Assembly: GCA_023412715.1 (NCBI GenBank)
Contig: JAEZCC010000046.1
Location: forward strand, 1-7,828
DNA from: Bacillota bacterium
GTDB taxonomy: Bacteria; Bacillota; Clostridia; Oscillospirales; Acutalibacteraceae
Length of the DNA stretch: 7,828 nucleotides
Direction of reading: 5' to 3'
Part shown: positions 1-5,168 of the stretch, one piece after another
Numbering within the stretch: the first letter of the stretch is position 1
Layout: each line of letters opens with the position of its first letter
Notes under the pieces: model-generated
The model's database searches: none
What the model was told of the DNA's origin: nothing
What the model saw: the letters and a program-made list of their open reading frames with translations, nothing else
Position numbers and translations under genes: made by a program

Positions 1-88
1 GAGGAACGATTGCAGTGGCCAGATTGCTAAGTGCGACATAGACCGCGATCAACAAAGCAAGTCCAAGCCACAGGTTCTTGTGAGACAT
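1..88 (-). CDS. Cassette 1: partial membrane/exported protein, 5' end only
   Basis: An ATG at 88-86 opens a frame that runs off the left edge, giving 29 complete codons. A textbook Shine-Dalgarno AAGGAGG (103-97) stands 8 bases upstream, the strongest in the array. The peptide starts MSHKNLWLGLALLIAVYVAL and continues with SNLATAIVP. A short basic start is followed by a hydrophobic stretch at about residues 6-25, so it is either a signal peptide or the first membrane helix. The cassette begins at 114 (TTAGGT), leaving a 26-base leader. The family cannot be told from 29 residues. Confidence 0.75.
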   Translation of the reverse strand, partial: MSHKNLWLGLALLIAVYVALSNLATAIVP

Positions 89-108
89 GCGCACATCCTC
101 CTTGAGCA

Positions 109-168
109 ACCTAACACCTGAATTAAGCCGCGCCGCGAAGCGGCGTCGGCTTGAACGAATTGTTAGAC
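109..168 (-). repeat. attC site of cassette 2 (60 bp, aadA1-like)
   Basis: On the minus strand R'' GTCTAAC (168-162) and R' GTTAGGT (115-109) enclose inner arms AAGCCG and CGGCTT, around a six-base stem CGCCGC/GCGGCG with a TTC loop. Recombination would occur between 115 and 114. The TAA stop of the DUF4259 gene (165-163) lies inside R''. The first ~48 bases match, as I recall it, the attC of the aadA1 resistance cassette almost exactly. Confidence 0.95.
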
Positions 169-570
169 CTGCAGCCTTGATCGCAAGGTAACAACAGTTG
201 CTTCCCATTCCGAGAGTTCATCCGACTCCTCCCATAGCTCTCGAAGCTCGGAGTTCTCACCAACGATGCGATCCAAGACTTGCACGGCTTGTTTTATCAA
301 GTCTGGCTCGACGGGTGGCCTAACACGAGCAAGCCATTCAGATAGCTCCTCTTCCTCCTGGGCCGCAGGAGTGGGCCGACCAACTGCCGCCGCTACTATT
401 TCCGCAGCAGCAATAGCTTGGCTAGCGTCTGGCGCCTCAAGGTACTCCTCAGCTCCCAGAACGGTGGCGAAAATCTCACGAACTAGCGCGAGATCGGAGC
501 CGTCAGTGACATCCGCAAGGAAGTCAGCAGCATCGTCGTTGTCAAATGACCCATTTCCCCAAGCTCCCAT
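163..570 (-). CDS. Cassette 2: DUF4259 domain-containing protein
   Basis: This is a 135-aa soluble, acidic protein. The N-terminus MGAWGNGSFDNDDAADFLAD is the hallmark of the DUF4259 family (Met-Gly-x-Trp-Gly, then Phe-Asp-Asn-Asp-Asp), and the length is typical. The function of DUF4259 is not established; family members occur singly in many bacteria and I recall them among integron cassettes. No signal peptide or membrane helix is visible, so it is probably cytoplasmic. A run of four glutamates occurs near residue 72 and the C-terminal half looks helical. The ATG at 570 is preceded by GGAGA (580-576) five bases upstream, which supports the start. The leader inside the cassette is only 22 bases, leaving no room for a promoter of its own. 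The stop codon overlaps the attC R'' end, as is common for cassette genes. Confidence 0.9.
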   Translation of the reverse strand: MGAWGNGSFDNDDAADFLADVTDGSDLALVREIFATVLGAEEYLEAPDASQAIAAAEIVAAAVGRPTPAAQEEEELSEWLARVRPPVEPDLIKQAVQVLDRIVGENSELRELWEESDELSEWEATVVTLRSRLQV

Positions 571-586
571 TTCTCTCTCCCTGCAG

Positions 587-698
587 GTCTAACGCTTGAG
601 TTAAGCCGACTTGCGTAGTGGAGCCAAACACATCGCAAGCTTCTTCTGCCATGTGCTTGGTGTAACGAAGCAAGTTCGGCTTGAACGAACTGTTAGAC
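587..698 (-). repeat. attC site of cassette 3 (112 bp, long form)
   Basis: R'' GTCTAAC (698-692) and R' GTTAGAC (593-587) enclose the same inner arms as the 60-bp sites (AAGCCG / CGGCTT). The stem is extended by ACTTGC/GCAAGT and, further in, by an imperfect CCAAACACAT / ATGTGCTTGG pairing around a loop containing AAGCTT. Recombination would occur between 593 and 592. The HNH gene stops four bases before R''. Confidence 0.92.
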
Positions 699-701
699 GG
701 C

Positions 702-1406
702 TCACAAGCATCCTGGGCTGTGATGCTCTTTTGCATGACAGCGTGCGCAAAGCGTGATGAGGTTGTCCAGCTGGTTCGTCCCGCCGGATGAAATTTCTAG
801 CAAGTGATGAGCATGCAGCTTTTGTTTTGGAAGTATTCTGCTGCATGTCTGGCATGTGTAGTCATCTCGACGGAACACTCTCAATCTGCGTTCCTGCCAG
901 TCTGGAGGGTAGCCATTAAACTCATCGCATTTCTTTGTGAAATGATCTGCAAGTCCTTTCTTGAGCTTCTGCTCCACAGCCGATTCATCGCTTCTAATCG
1001 CATTAATTTCTTTCGCATAAGCATGGCGCTGTTTGCGTAGAGCCAGATCTGACAAGTAGCGCACAAGTGCGAAGGAGGCTACGAGTGCAACTGCAATTCT
1101 CCAATCAACAACTAGAGCGCCACAAAAAACAACTATCGAGAAAAATGGGTGGTCTACAGAAAATTCAACTATTGGGTCGCTAATATAAATAAACTTGTCA
1201 GATAGAGCGGCCCGCCAATTGTTTGTGAGCAGGGCGCGAATTTTTTTGTAGTTCTCGCCCCTTTTGCGAGCTAGGGCGTCAGAAATTCGTTGTTTTAGTT
1301 CTTCGTGCTCTTTTATGATCTCGCTGTAGCCAGGCTGCTCACTTCTAGCAGCATGGATACGATAGCTGATGCGTCTACGCTCTGCTTTTGATCTGCGCGG
1401 TGACAT
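702..1406 (-). CDS. Cassette 3: membrane-anchored HNH endonuclease
   Basis: This 234-aa protein has a C-terminal HNH nuclease domain (about residues 167-228). Visible are a CxxC pair (C185, C188), the catalytic His region HAHH (198-201), Asn215 in QLDNLITLC, and CxxCH (C220, C223, H224). All key residues of a zinc-stabilised HNH fold are present, so it should cut or nick nucleic acid. The N-terminal ~85 residues are basic and charged (coiled-coil-like at 28-60). A hydrophobic segment at about 87-117, broken by DWR (101-103), reads as one membrane helix or a tight pair of helices. The substrate is unknown; a tethered nuclease could serve in phage or plasmid defence, which is inference. The ATG at 1406 lies 16 bases into the cassette and has only a weak GGA before it. 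The gene is visibly AT-richer than the chromosomal genes to the right, consistent with acquisition from elsewhere. Confidence 0.88.
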   Translation of the reverse strand: MSPRRSKAERRRISYRIHAARSEQPGYSEIIKEHEELKQRISDALARKRGENYKKIRALLTNNWRAALSDKFIYISDPIVEFSVDHPFFSIVVFCGALVVDWRIAVALVASFALVRYLSDLALRKQRHAYAKEINAIRSDESAVEQKLKKGLADHFTKKCDEFNGYPPDWQERRLRVFRRDDYTCQTCSRILPKQKLHAHHLLEISSGGTNQLDNLITLCARCHAKEHHSPGCL

Positions 1407-1416
1407 TTTCCAAGCC

Positions 1417-1476
1417 GTCTAACACCTGAATTAAGCCGAGCCACGAAGTGGCTTCGGCTTGAATGAATTGTTATGC
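1417..1476 (-). repeat. attC site of cassette 4 (60 bp)
   Basis: R'' GCATAAC (1476-1470) and R' GTTAGAC (1423-1417) flank inner arms AAGCCG/CGGCTT and an apical stem AGCCAC/GTGGCT with a TTC loop. R'' does not pair with the adjacent R', but it exactly complements the TTATGC that starts cassette 4 (1741-1736). This shows both the boundary and that the site was assembled by recombination. TTATGC departs slightly from the GTTRRRY consensus. Confidence 0.95.
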
Positions 1477-1741
1477 GGAAGTGCTCCTGATGCCGGCTCG
1501 CCACCCAACGCCAGAACACTACCACCGACTAGGCTTTCAAGGCTTTGGCGAGAAGCTGCGATGCGCGGTGCAACCGAAGCGACCGACAAGCGGAGCACGA
1601 CGCCCGACACGACGCCGACGAAGCAACACGCCGATCAACAGCGGGACCAATGGTGAGCTGCAACCCGGAGCCGACCCGACACGCTGCCACGGGGTATCCG
1701 AAGGAAGAAGCTGCGACACCCTTCAACGCACTGCCGCATAA
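1423..1741 (-). other. Cassette 4: no convincing gene
   Basis: This 319-bp cassette lies in the ~440-base stretch between the cassette 3 gene and the cassette 5 gene. No reading frame in it looks like a protein I recognise. In the cassette orientation the candidates are an ATG at 1739-1737, formed by the TTATGC core itself (34 codons, MRQCVEGCRSFFLRIPRG and on), and a 65-codon frame from a TTG at 1726 ending at 1529. Both have skewed Ser/Arg/Cys composition and no clear Shine-Dalgarno sequence. Opposite-strand frames of 65 and 92 codons start inside the attC and also look non-coding. The cassette may be non-coding, may carry a small RNA or promoter, or may encode a very short peptide; nothing visible decides this. 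Confidence 0.6.
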
Positions 1742-1847
1742 CGCCTGAGTTAAGCCGAACTGCGTAGCGCAGGGAACGGCGTGGCAAGCTTATTCTGCCA
1801 CGCCGTTGCCGGAGCGAAGCAGTTTCGGCTTGAACGAATTGTTAGGC
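1736..1847 (-). repeat. attC site of cassette 5 (112 bp, long form)
   Basis: R'' GCCTAAC (1847-1841) and R' GTTATGC (1742-1736) flank inner arms AAGCCG / CGGCTT, extended by AACTGC/GCAGTT. Further in is a perfect 12-bp stem, 1775-1786 with 1796-1807, around a nine-base loop. Recombination would occur between 1742 and 1741. The TAG stop of the cassette 5 gene (1851-1849) abuts R''. The loop region shares 16 of 17 bases with the long attC at 587-698. Confidence 0.93.
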
Positions 1848-1848
1848 G

Positions 1849-2313
1849 CTAGTCGTTGTAATGGCGGACGACCAAAAGCTGCTCGCTCGGAAGCCAATAC
1901 ACCGAATACACGCCGTAACGTCTTAGATTGCCAGGGTTGCGGCTGGCTGCCAAGATCCGAGCTTTGAGTTCTGGAGCAAGACTTGGGCAGATGAAGGTCG
2001 ATGACTCATTGTAGAAGTCGCTTTCTGGGATCGTTCCTGTAATCCACGGTTCGGCAAGTCCACTTGGGCGCGTGATATTTTTGGTTCTACGCAATGATCC
2101 TGAGAATATTGCGCGCCGGTCGACTGCCCAAAAACTACTTTCGTTGCAGGTGGCTAGCGCCTTGCCCGCCAAAAAGAAATCTGGCACTTGTGCGCGAAGT
2201 TCAGCAACCTCTCCCGCACGTATCGTATGCCACACAAACCACGCCCCGGCGGCGATTGCTAGCCAAATAAGAGCAGCAAAGCCATTGTGTAGCGACAGGA
2301 AACGAGAAGTCAC
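1849..2313 (-). CDS. Cassette 5: single-helix membrane or exported protein, unknown family
   Basis: With a GTG start at 2313 the product is about 154 aa. It has a short N-terminus (MTSRFLSLHN), a hydrophobic stretch at about residues 11-29 (GFAALIWLAIAAGAWFVW) and a ~120-residue soluble domain, probably periplasmic. That domain contains two cysteines (in ATCNESS and FICPSLAP), which could form a disulfide outside the cytoplasm, and ends LLVVRHYND. I do not recognise the family. The frame stays open to an upstream GTG at 2331, but that codon lies in the neighbouring attC, outside this cassette, so the internal GTG is preferred. Neither has a clear Shine-Dalgarno sequence. The leader inside the cassette is 15 bases. 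Confidence 0.72.
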   Translation of the reverse strand: MTSRFLSLHNGFAALIWLAIAAGAWFVWHTIRAGEVAELRAQVPDFFLAGKALATCNESSFWAVDRRAIFSGSLRRTKNITRPSGLAEPWITGTIPESDFYNESSTFICPSLAPELKARILAASRNPGNLRRYGVYSVYWLPSEQLLVVRHYND

Positions 2314-2322
2314 GGTACTAGC

Positions 2323-2382
2323 GCCTAACACCTGAATTAAGCCGACCCGCGAAGCGGGTTCGGCTTGAATGAATTGTTAGAC
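2323..2382 (-). repeat. attC site of cassette 6 (60 bp)
   Basis: R'' GTCTAAC (2382-2376) and R' GTTAGGC (2329-2323) flank the same inner arms as the other 60-bp sites, with an apical stem ACCCGC/GCGGGT and a TTC loop. Recombination would occur between 2329 and 2328. Except for the apical stem and core bases it is nearly identical to the sites at 109-168 and 1417-1476. Confidence 0.95.
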
Positions 2383-2386
2383 CGCA

Positions 2387-3085
2387 CTACTTTCTCTTGG
2401 GGTCTACATGCTCTTTCACGTCTCGGCTTGGCGGCATTGTTGGCCGGACGGGTTCGGGTTGACGCGCTGGCTGCGCCGGAGGGTTTGAGGGCTTGTCGTT
2501 CTGGGTCACAGCCAACTCCTTGAGATTAGTTATTTCGATCTTGGACGGCTTTGGCGGAGTCGTCTTGGATTGCCCAAGAAATATCAGGCCACAGAGGGCA
2601 ACGGATGCTATGGCCGCAATGATGTACAGATTGGCTCGAAAAATGTTCGAAGACTTGCTGTCATTATTCTCACCGTTGATCTCACAGTTCTCTGCGTACA
2701 CTCGATCAAGGTCTGTGCAAAACTCCTGTTCTGCCCTTTTGCGTGAATCAGCATCATTCTTGCCGCAGGCGCTGTGGTAGGCAACAAGCCCCTCTTTATA
2801 GTCCAGTAGCTTCGCCGAAAGCGGCATGTGCTTGTAGGTGTAGCCCCAATAGGCTTGAACCAAATAGTAGACACCTACAGCGAGTAGGATCGCAGTCACT
2901 CCAAGAAGTATCAGTAGTACGGCGTTCCATCCCGTCAGATCGAGTGAGACGCTTTGCGACATGGCGTAAGTTGCGCCAAAAAGCAGCGTAACCACACCAA
3001 CTGGGAATGCTAGGCTCGCGTTGAGACTGTCCCTGCGCTGGAGTTCCCAGAAGTAGTGCTCTTTGAATGTCGAGTCTCTGTCCAT
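2387..3085 (-). CDS. Cassette 6: three-helix membrane protein with Pro-rich tail
   Basis: This is a 232-aa protein of unrecognised family. An amphipathic, charged N-terminus (FKEHYFWELQRRDSLN, 7-22) leads into membrane helix 1 (about 24-42). Helix 2 (about 54-76) follows, then a ~75-residue charged region with four cysteines (107-134), helix 3 (about 152-171), and a proline-rich, basic tail of about 60 residues ending in DPKRK. The N-terminal helix plus two close membrane helices resembles in layout the SLATT-type 2TM effectors of bacterial conflict systems, but I see no decisive motif. The ATG at 3085 lies nine bases inside the cassette. The frame continues upstream to a GTG at 3097 (+4 residues) that belongs to the neighbouring attC, so the ATG is preferred. 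No Shine-Dalgarno sequence fits in the leader. The stop is four bases before the attC. Confidence 0.8.
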   Translation of the reverse strand: MDRDSTFKEHYFWELQRRDSLNASLAFPVGVVTLLFGATYAMSQSVSLDLTGWNAVLLILLGVTAILLAVGVYYLVQAYWGYTYKHMPLSAKLLDYKEGLVAYHSACGKNDADSRKRAEQEFCTDLDRVYAENCEINGENNDSKSSNIFRANLYIIAAIASVALCGLIFLGQSKTTPPKPSKIEITNLKELAVTQNDKPSNPPAQPARQPEPVRPTMPPSRDVKEHVDPKRK

Positions 3086-3088
3086 GCG

Positions 3089-3264
3089 GTCTAACACCTA
3101 TTGGACCGCCTAATTGCGGCAATTGCCGGAGTATCCATTTTTTGAGTGTCGATGGGAAGTCTGGCTTCGAGTCGAAAAATCAAAGGGTTGCCGGAATCTT
3201 TGTTGGGGACGAGGTCGCGGCGGAGACGGCAATTGCCGCATTTCGGCGGTGCTATCGATTAGGG
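3089..3264 (-). repeat. Long divergent attC of cassette 7 (about 176 bp)
   Basis: The R' end is clear: GTTAGAC at 3095-3089, the start of cassette 6. The R'' end is degenerate, CCCTAAT at 3264-3258, but its CTAA can pair with TTAG of R'. After an unpaired 8-10-base spacer on each side comes a 24-base inverted repeat (3105-3128 with 3227-3250, 22 of 24 matching). Each arm ends in the palindrome CGGCAATTGCCG. About 98 bases lie between the arms. The order core, spacer, inner arm and variable loop is that of an attC, but sequence and size differ from all other sites here. A MITE-like insertion is an alternative. Confidence 0.6.
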
Positions 3265-3283
3265 CCGCACAACTGCGGCCTAA
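3095..3283 (-). other. Cassette 7: gene-less first cassette
   Basis: The cassette nearest the chromosome is 189 bp, bounded by G|TTAGGC at 3284/3283 and G|TTAGAC at 3095/3094. It is almost entirely attC and contains no credible open frame. Its first bases form a perfect 7-bp hairpin (GGCCGCA with TGCGGCC, loop of four, 3263-3280) next to the recombination point. Together with the gap up to 3365, this is the whole gene-free stretch between the cassette 6 gene and the DUF885 gene. It is either an ORF-less cassette or a folded regulatory or recombination element. Confidence 0.55.
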
Positions 3284-3289
3284 CACCTG
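3278..3289 (-). other. Terminal core site of the array (truncated attC or attI remnant)
   Basis: On the minus strand CAGGTG|TTAGGC repeats the last bases of the 60-bp attC sites exactly. Similarity stops there: the next bases (GCATACGC) are unrelated to any attC. No partner R'' or inner arms are visible to the right. It is either the 3' edge of an attI site or an attC cut off when the array joined the chromosome. Confidence 0.55.
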
Positions 3290-3311
3290 GCGTATGCATG
3301 GGGGGCGCTGG

Positions 3312-3336
3312 AAAAAAAAGCCCGGAAAACCCGGGC
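3312..3336 (-). terminator. Rho-independent terminator of the DUF885 gene
   Basis: In the minus-strand transcript the stem GCCCGG/CCGGGC (3336-3331 and 3325-3320) with a five-base loop is followed directly by eight U residues (3319-3312). It starts 29 bases past the DUF885 stop codon. It should prevent chromosomal readthrough into the cassette array, which begins 28 bases further on. Confidence 0.9.
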
Positions 3337-3365
3337 CTTTGTCCTGTTTCCGCTGAAAGTGTTGC

Positions 3366-5168
3366 TTATTCGATCGGCTGGTCCAGCATCAGCTGCCGGG
3401 CAAACCGTACCGGCGGGGCGCCGTAGGACAGCATCTGGTCGTGGTAGGCCTTGAGGTTGAAGTTGGCGCCCTGCTTTTCCTCGACCGCCTTGCGGGTGTC
3501 GAAGTGTTCCTGTGCACCGACGAAGTAGGTCGGCAGCTGGGCGGAGGTGAGCTGGGCGCGCACCCATTTGCCGGCCGCTTCGCTTTCCTGCTGGAAGGCG
3601 TCGTGGGTCATCAGGTGCATGGCCTGTTCGCGGGGCCAGTTGTCCACGTGCACGCCCTGGTCGAGGATCGCGTTGGCGATCGTGCGCAGGTAGAACTTGA
3701 GCTGCACCAGGTGGAACAGCGGGTCGTTATCCAGGTAGCCCTCCTGCTGCATCATCCGCTCGGTATAGACCGCCCAGCCTTCGGCGAACAGGCCCGAGAG
3801 CAGCACGGCGCGCAGGGTGGAGGGGAACTTGCCCGAGTGCCAGCCTTCCAGGTAATGGCCCGGCGTGCCCTCGTGGATGGAGAGCAGGTGGATCATGCGG
3901 CTGTTGTATTCGCGCAGGAACGAATCGACCTGCTCATCGTTCCATTCGTCGGGAATCGGCGAGACCGCGTAGAAGGTCTTGAGGTTCTTGTCGAGTGGGC
4001 CGGGCGAGTCGCAATAGGCCACGGCCACGCCGCGCTGGAATTCGGGCATCAGGATGATGTCCACCGGCGCGTCGGGCAGGGTCATCAGGTCCTTGCTGCG
4101 CACGAACTCGGTGGCGTGCTCGAGCGAGGCCTTGGCGTCGTCGACCACCTTGTCGCGCGCCGGCTTCTCGGCATAGGCCAGTTCCAGCGCGGCCTCGATG
4201 GCCTTCTGCTGCTGGTCGTCACTGGGCTGGTCGGGCAGGGCCGGGGCGCCGGGCTTGTCCTTGAGCACGGTCTGGGCGATCCGGTACATGTCCTGGCGCA
4301 CGCGGGCCAGTTCGGCGCGGGCGCGCTCGCCGATCTCTGCGCGCGAGAGCGAGGAGTTGAGCGAGAACTTCAGCTTCTGGTCGTAGCGCTCAGCGCCGAT
4401 GCGGAACTCGCCCTTGGCGTTGGGCACCAAGGTCTTGTCCAGCCATTCCTGGTAGCTGGCCACTTCGCTGCGCAGCTTTGCGATGGCGGCGTTGAGGCGC
4501 TGCTGGTCGGCGGCTTCCAGTTCGCCGATGTGCGGGACGATGAAGCTGTCGACCAGGCTGAGGATGCCGCGGTTCTGCTTGGCCACGGTTTCGGCGTGGA
4601 TCTTCGGCACCCGCGCCGGGTCCAGGTTGGCGCGGGCGGCGGCGTAGACCTGCGGGATCTTCTCGATGCGCGAGATGGCCGACTTCATCCGCTCGGGCAG
4701 CGGGGCGAACTCGCGCGCCATCAGGCTGTAGATCGCGCCACCGGCCAGGCTGTTGTAGACCTGCGGGTCCCACTTCCAGGCCTGCAGGGTTTCCACGTTC
4801 CAGATATCGGACTGCAGCTGGTTGCGCAGGATGGCGGCGTCGACCTGGTTCTCGCGCGAGAGCTGGGCCACGTCGATGGCGTCCAGTTCGGCGAGCAGGG
4901 CCTTGGTCAGTTCCAGGCCCTTCTGCTGGCCGGTGGCGGACATGTCGTCGATCTCGCCGTCATAGCGGTGGTCGCCGATCTGGGTCGCGCTGGTCGGCGA
5001 GAGCTGCATCCAGGTGTCGAGCGCCTTCTGCGAGAGCTCGGCAAAGCGGGCGTCGGCCTGGCTCTGCGAGGCCGCCGCGGCGGTCGGGGTTTCGGCGGTG
5101 GGCGCCTTGTCGTTCTGGCAGCCGGCCAGGGCGGCGAGCAGGGCGGCGGCGAGCAGTTGCTTGCGCAT
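3366..5168 (-). CDS. DUF885 family metallopeptidase-like lipoprotein
   Basis: This is a 600-aa protein of the DUF885 family, zinc-dependent peptidase-like proteins common in Xanthomonadaceae. The N-terminus MRKQLLAAALLAALAGCQND is a lipoprotein signal peptide with lipobox LAGC (Cys17), so it should be anchored to the outer or inner membrane facing the periplasm. The family's metal-binding motif HEGTPGH is at 432-438 and the second conserved motif EGWAVYTER at 463-471; His432, Glu433, His438 and Glu470 are the probable metal and catalytic residues. A Thr/Ala/Gln-rich linker follows the lipidated Cys. Substrates are unknown; turnover of periplasmic peptides or oligopeptide uptake is plausible. 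The ATG at 5168 is chosen because it begins the signal peptide and has AGGA (5178-5175) six bases upstream; the frame is open for 19 more codons upstream, but those do not look like a protein start. It is transcribed alone and ends in a strong terminator. Confidence 0.93.
   Translation of the reverse strand: MRKQLLAAALLAALAGCQNDKAPTAETPTAAAASQSQADARFAELSQKALDTWMQLSPTSATQIGDHRYDGEIDDMSATGQQKGLELTKALLAELDAIDVAQLSRENQVDAAILRNQLQSDIWNVETLQAWKWDPQVYNSLAGGAIYSLMAREFAPLPERMKSAISRIEKIPQVYAAARANLDPARVPKIHAETVAKQNRGILSLVDSFIVPHIGELEAADQQRLNAAIAKLRSEVASYQEWLDKTLVPNAKGEFRIGAERYDQKLKFSLNSSLSRAEIGERARAELARVRQDMYRIAQTVLKDKPGAPALPDQPSDDQQQKAIEAALELAYAEKPARDKVVDDAKASLEHATEFVRSKDLMTLPDAPVDIILMPEFQRGVAVAYCDSPGPLDKNLKTFYAVSPIPDEWNDEQVDSFLREYNSRMIHLLSIHEGTPGHYLEGWHSGKFPSTLRAVLLSGLFAEGWAVYTERMMQQEGYLDNDPLFHLVQLKFYLRTIANAILDQGVHVDNWPREQAMHLMTHDAFQQESEAAGKWVRAQLTSAQLPTYFVGAQEHFDTRKAVEEKQGANFNLKAYHDQMLSYGAPPVRFARQLMLDQPIE

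Larger units (their letters stand above)
1..3284 (-). mobile_element. Integron gene-cassette array (integrase-less in this window)
   Basis: At least seven cassettes lie head to tail in one orientation, separated by attC sites with R'' (RYYYAAC-like) and R' (GTTRRRY-like) ends on the minus strand. The G|TTRRRY recombination points fall at 115/114, 593/592, 1423/1422, 1742/1741, 2329/2328, 3095/3094 and 3284/3283. Each cassette begins with six bases complementary to its own R'' (for example TTATGC at 1741-1736 and GCATAAC at 1476-1470), the signature of cassettes inserted as circles. Genes are oriented so that attC lies at their 3' end. By integron logic attI and intI should lie to the right of 3284, but a DUF885 gene and its terminator are there, so this is a CALIN-type cluster unless the array has been rearranged. 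The array continues past the left edge. Confidence 0.93.

Noticed and set aside
542..855. Minus-strand frames of 64 and 84 codons around the 112-bp attC
   Set aside because: They run through the attC stem and overlap the DUF4259 start or the HNH gene in another frame, and the products show no motifs.
1459..1741. Plus-strand frames of 65 and 92 codons in cassette 4
   Set aside because: They start inside an attC arm, run against the cassette direction, lack a clear ribosome site and have Arg/Thr/Pro-biased composition.
111..2380. Recurrent TAACACCTGAATTAAGCCG blocks considered as a CRISPR-like or dispersed repeat array
   Set aside because: Spacing is hundreds of bases and irregular, the blocks have palindromic partners, and genes sit between them; they are attC halves.
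3067..3426. 119-codon plus-strand frame across the first cassette and terminator
   Set aside because: It crosses a recombination site, a long inverted repeat and a terminator, and the translation shows no family features.
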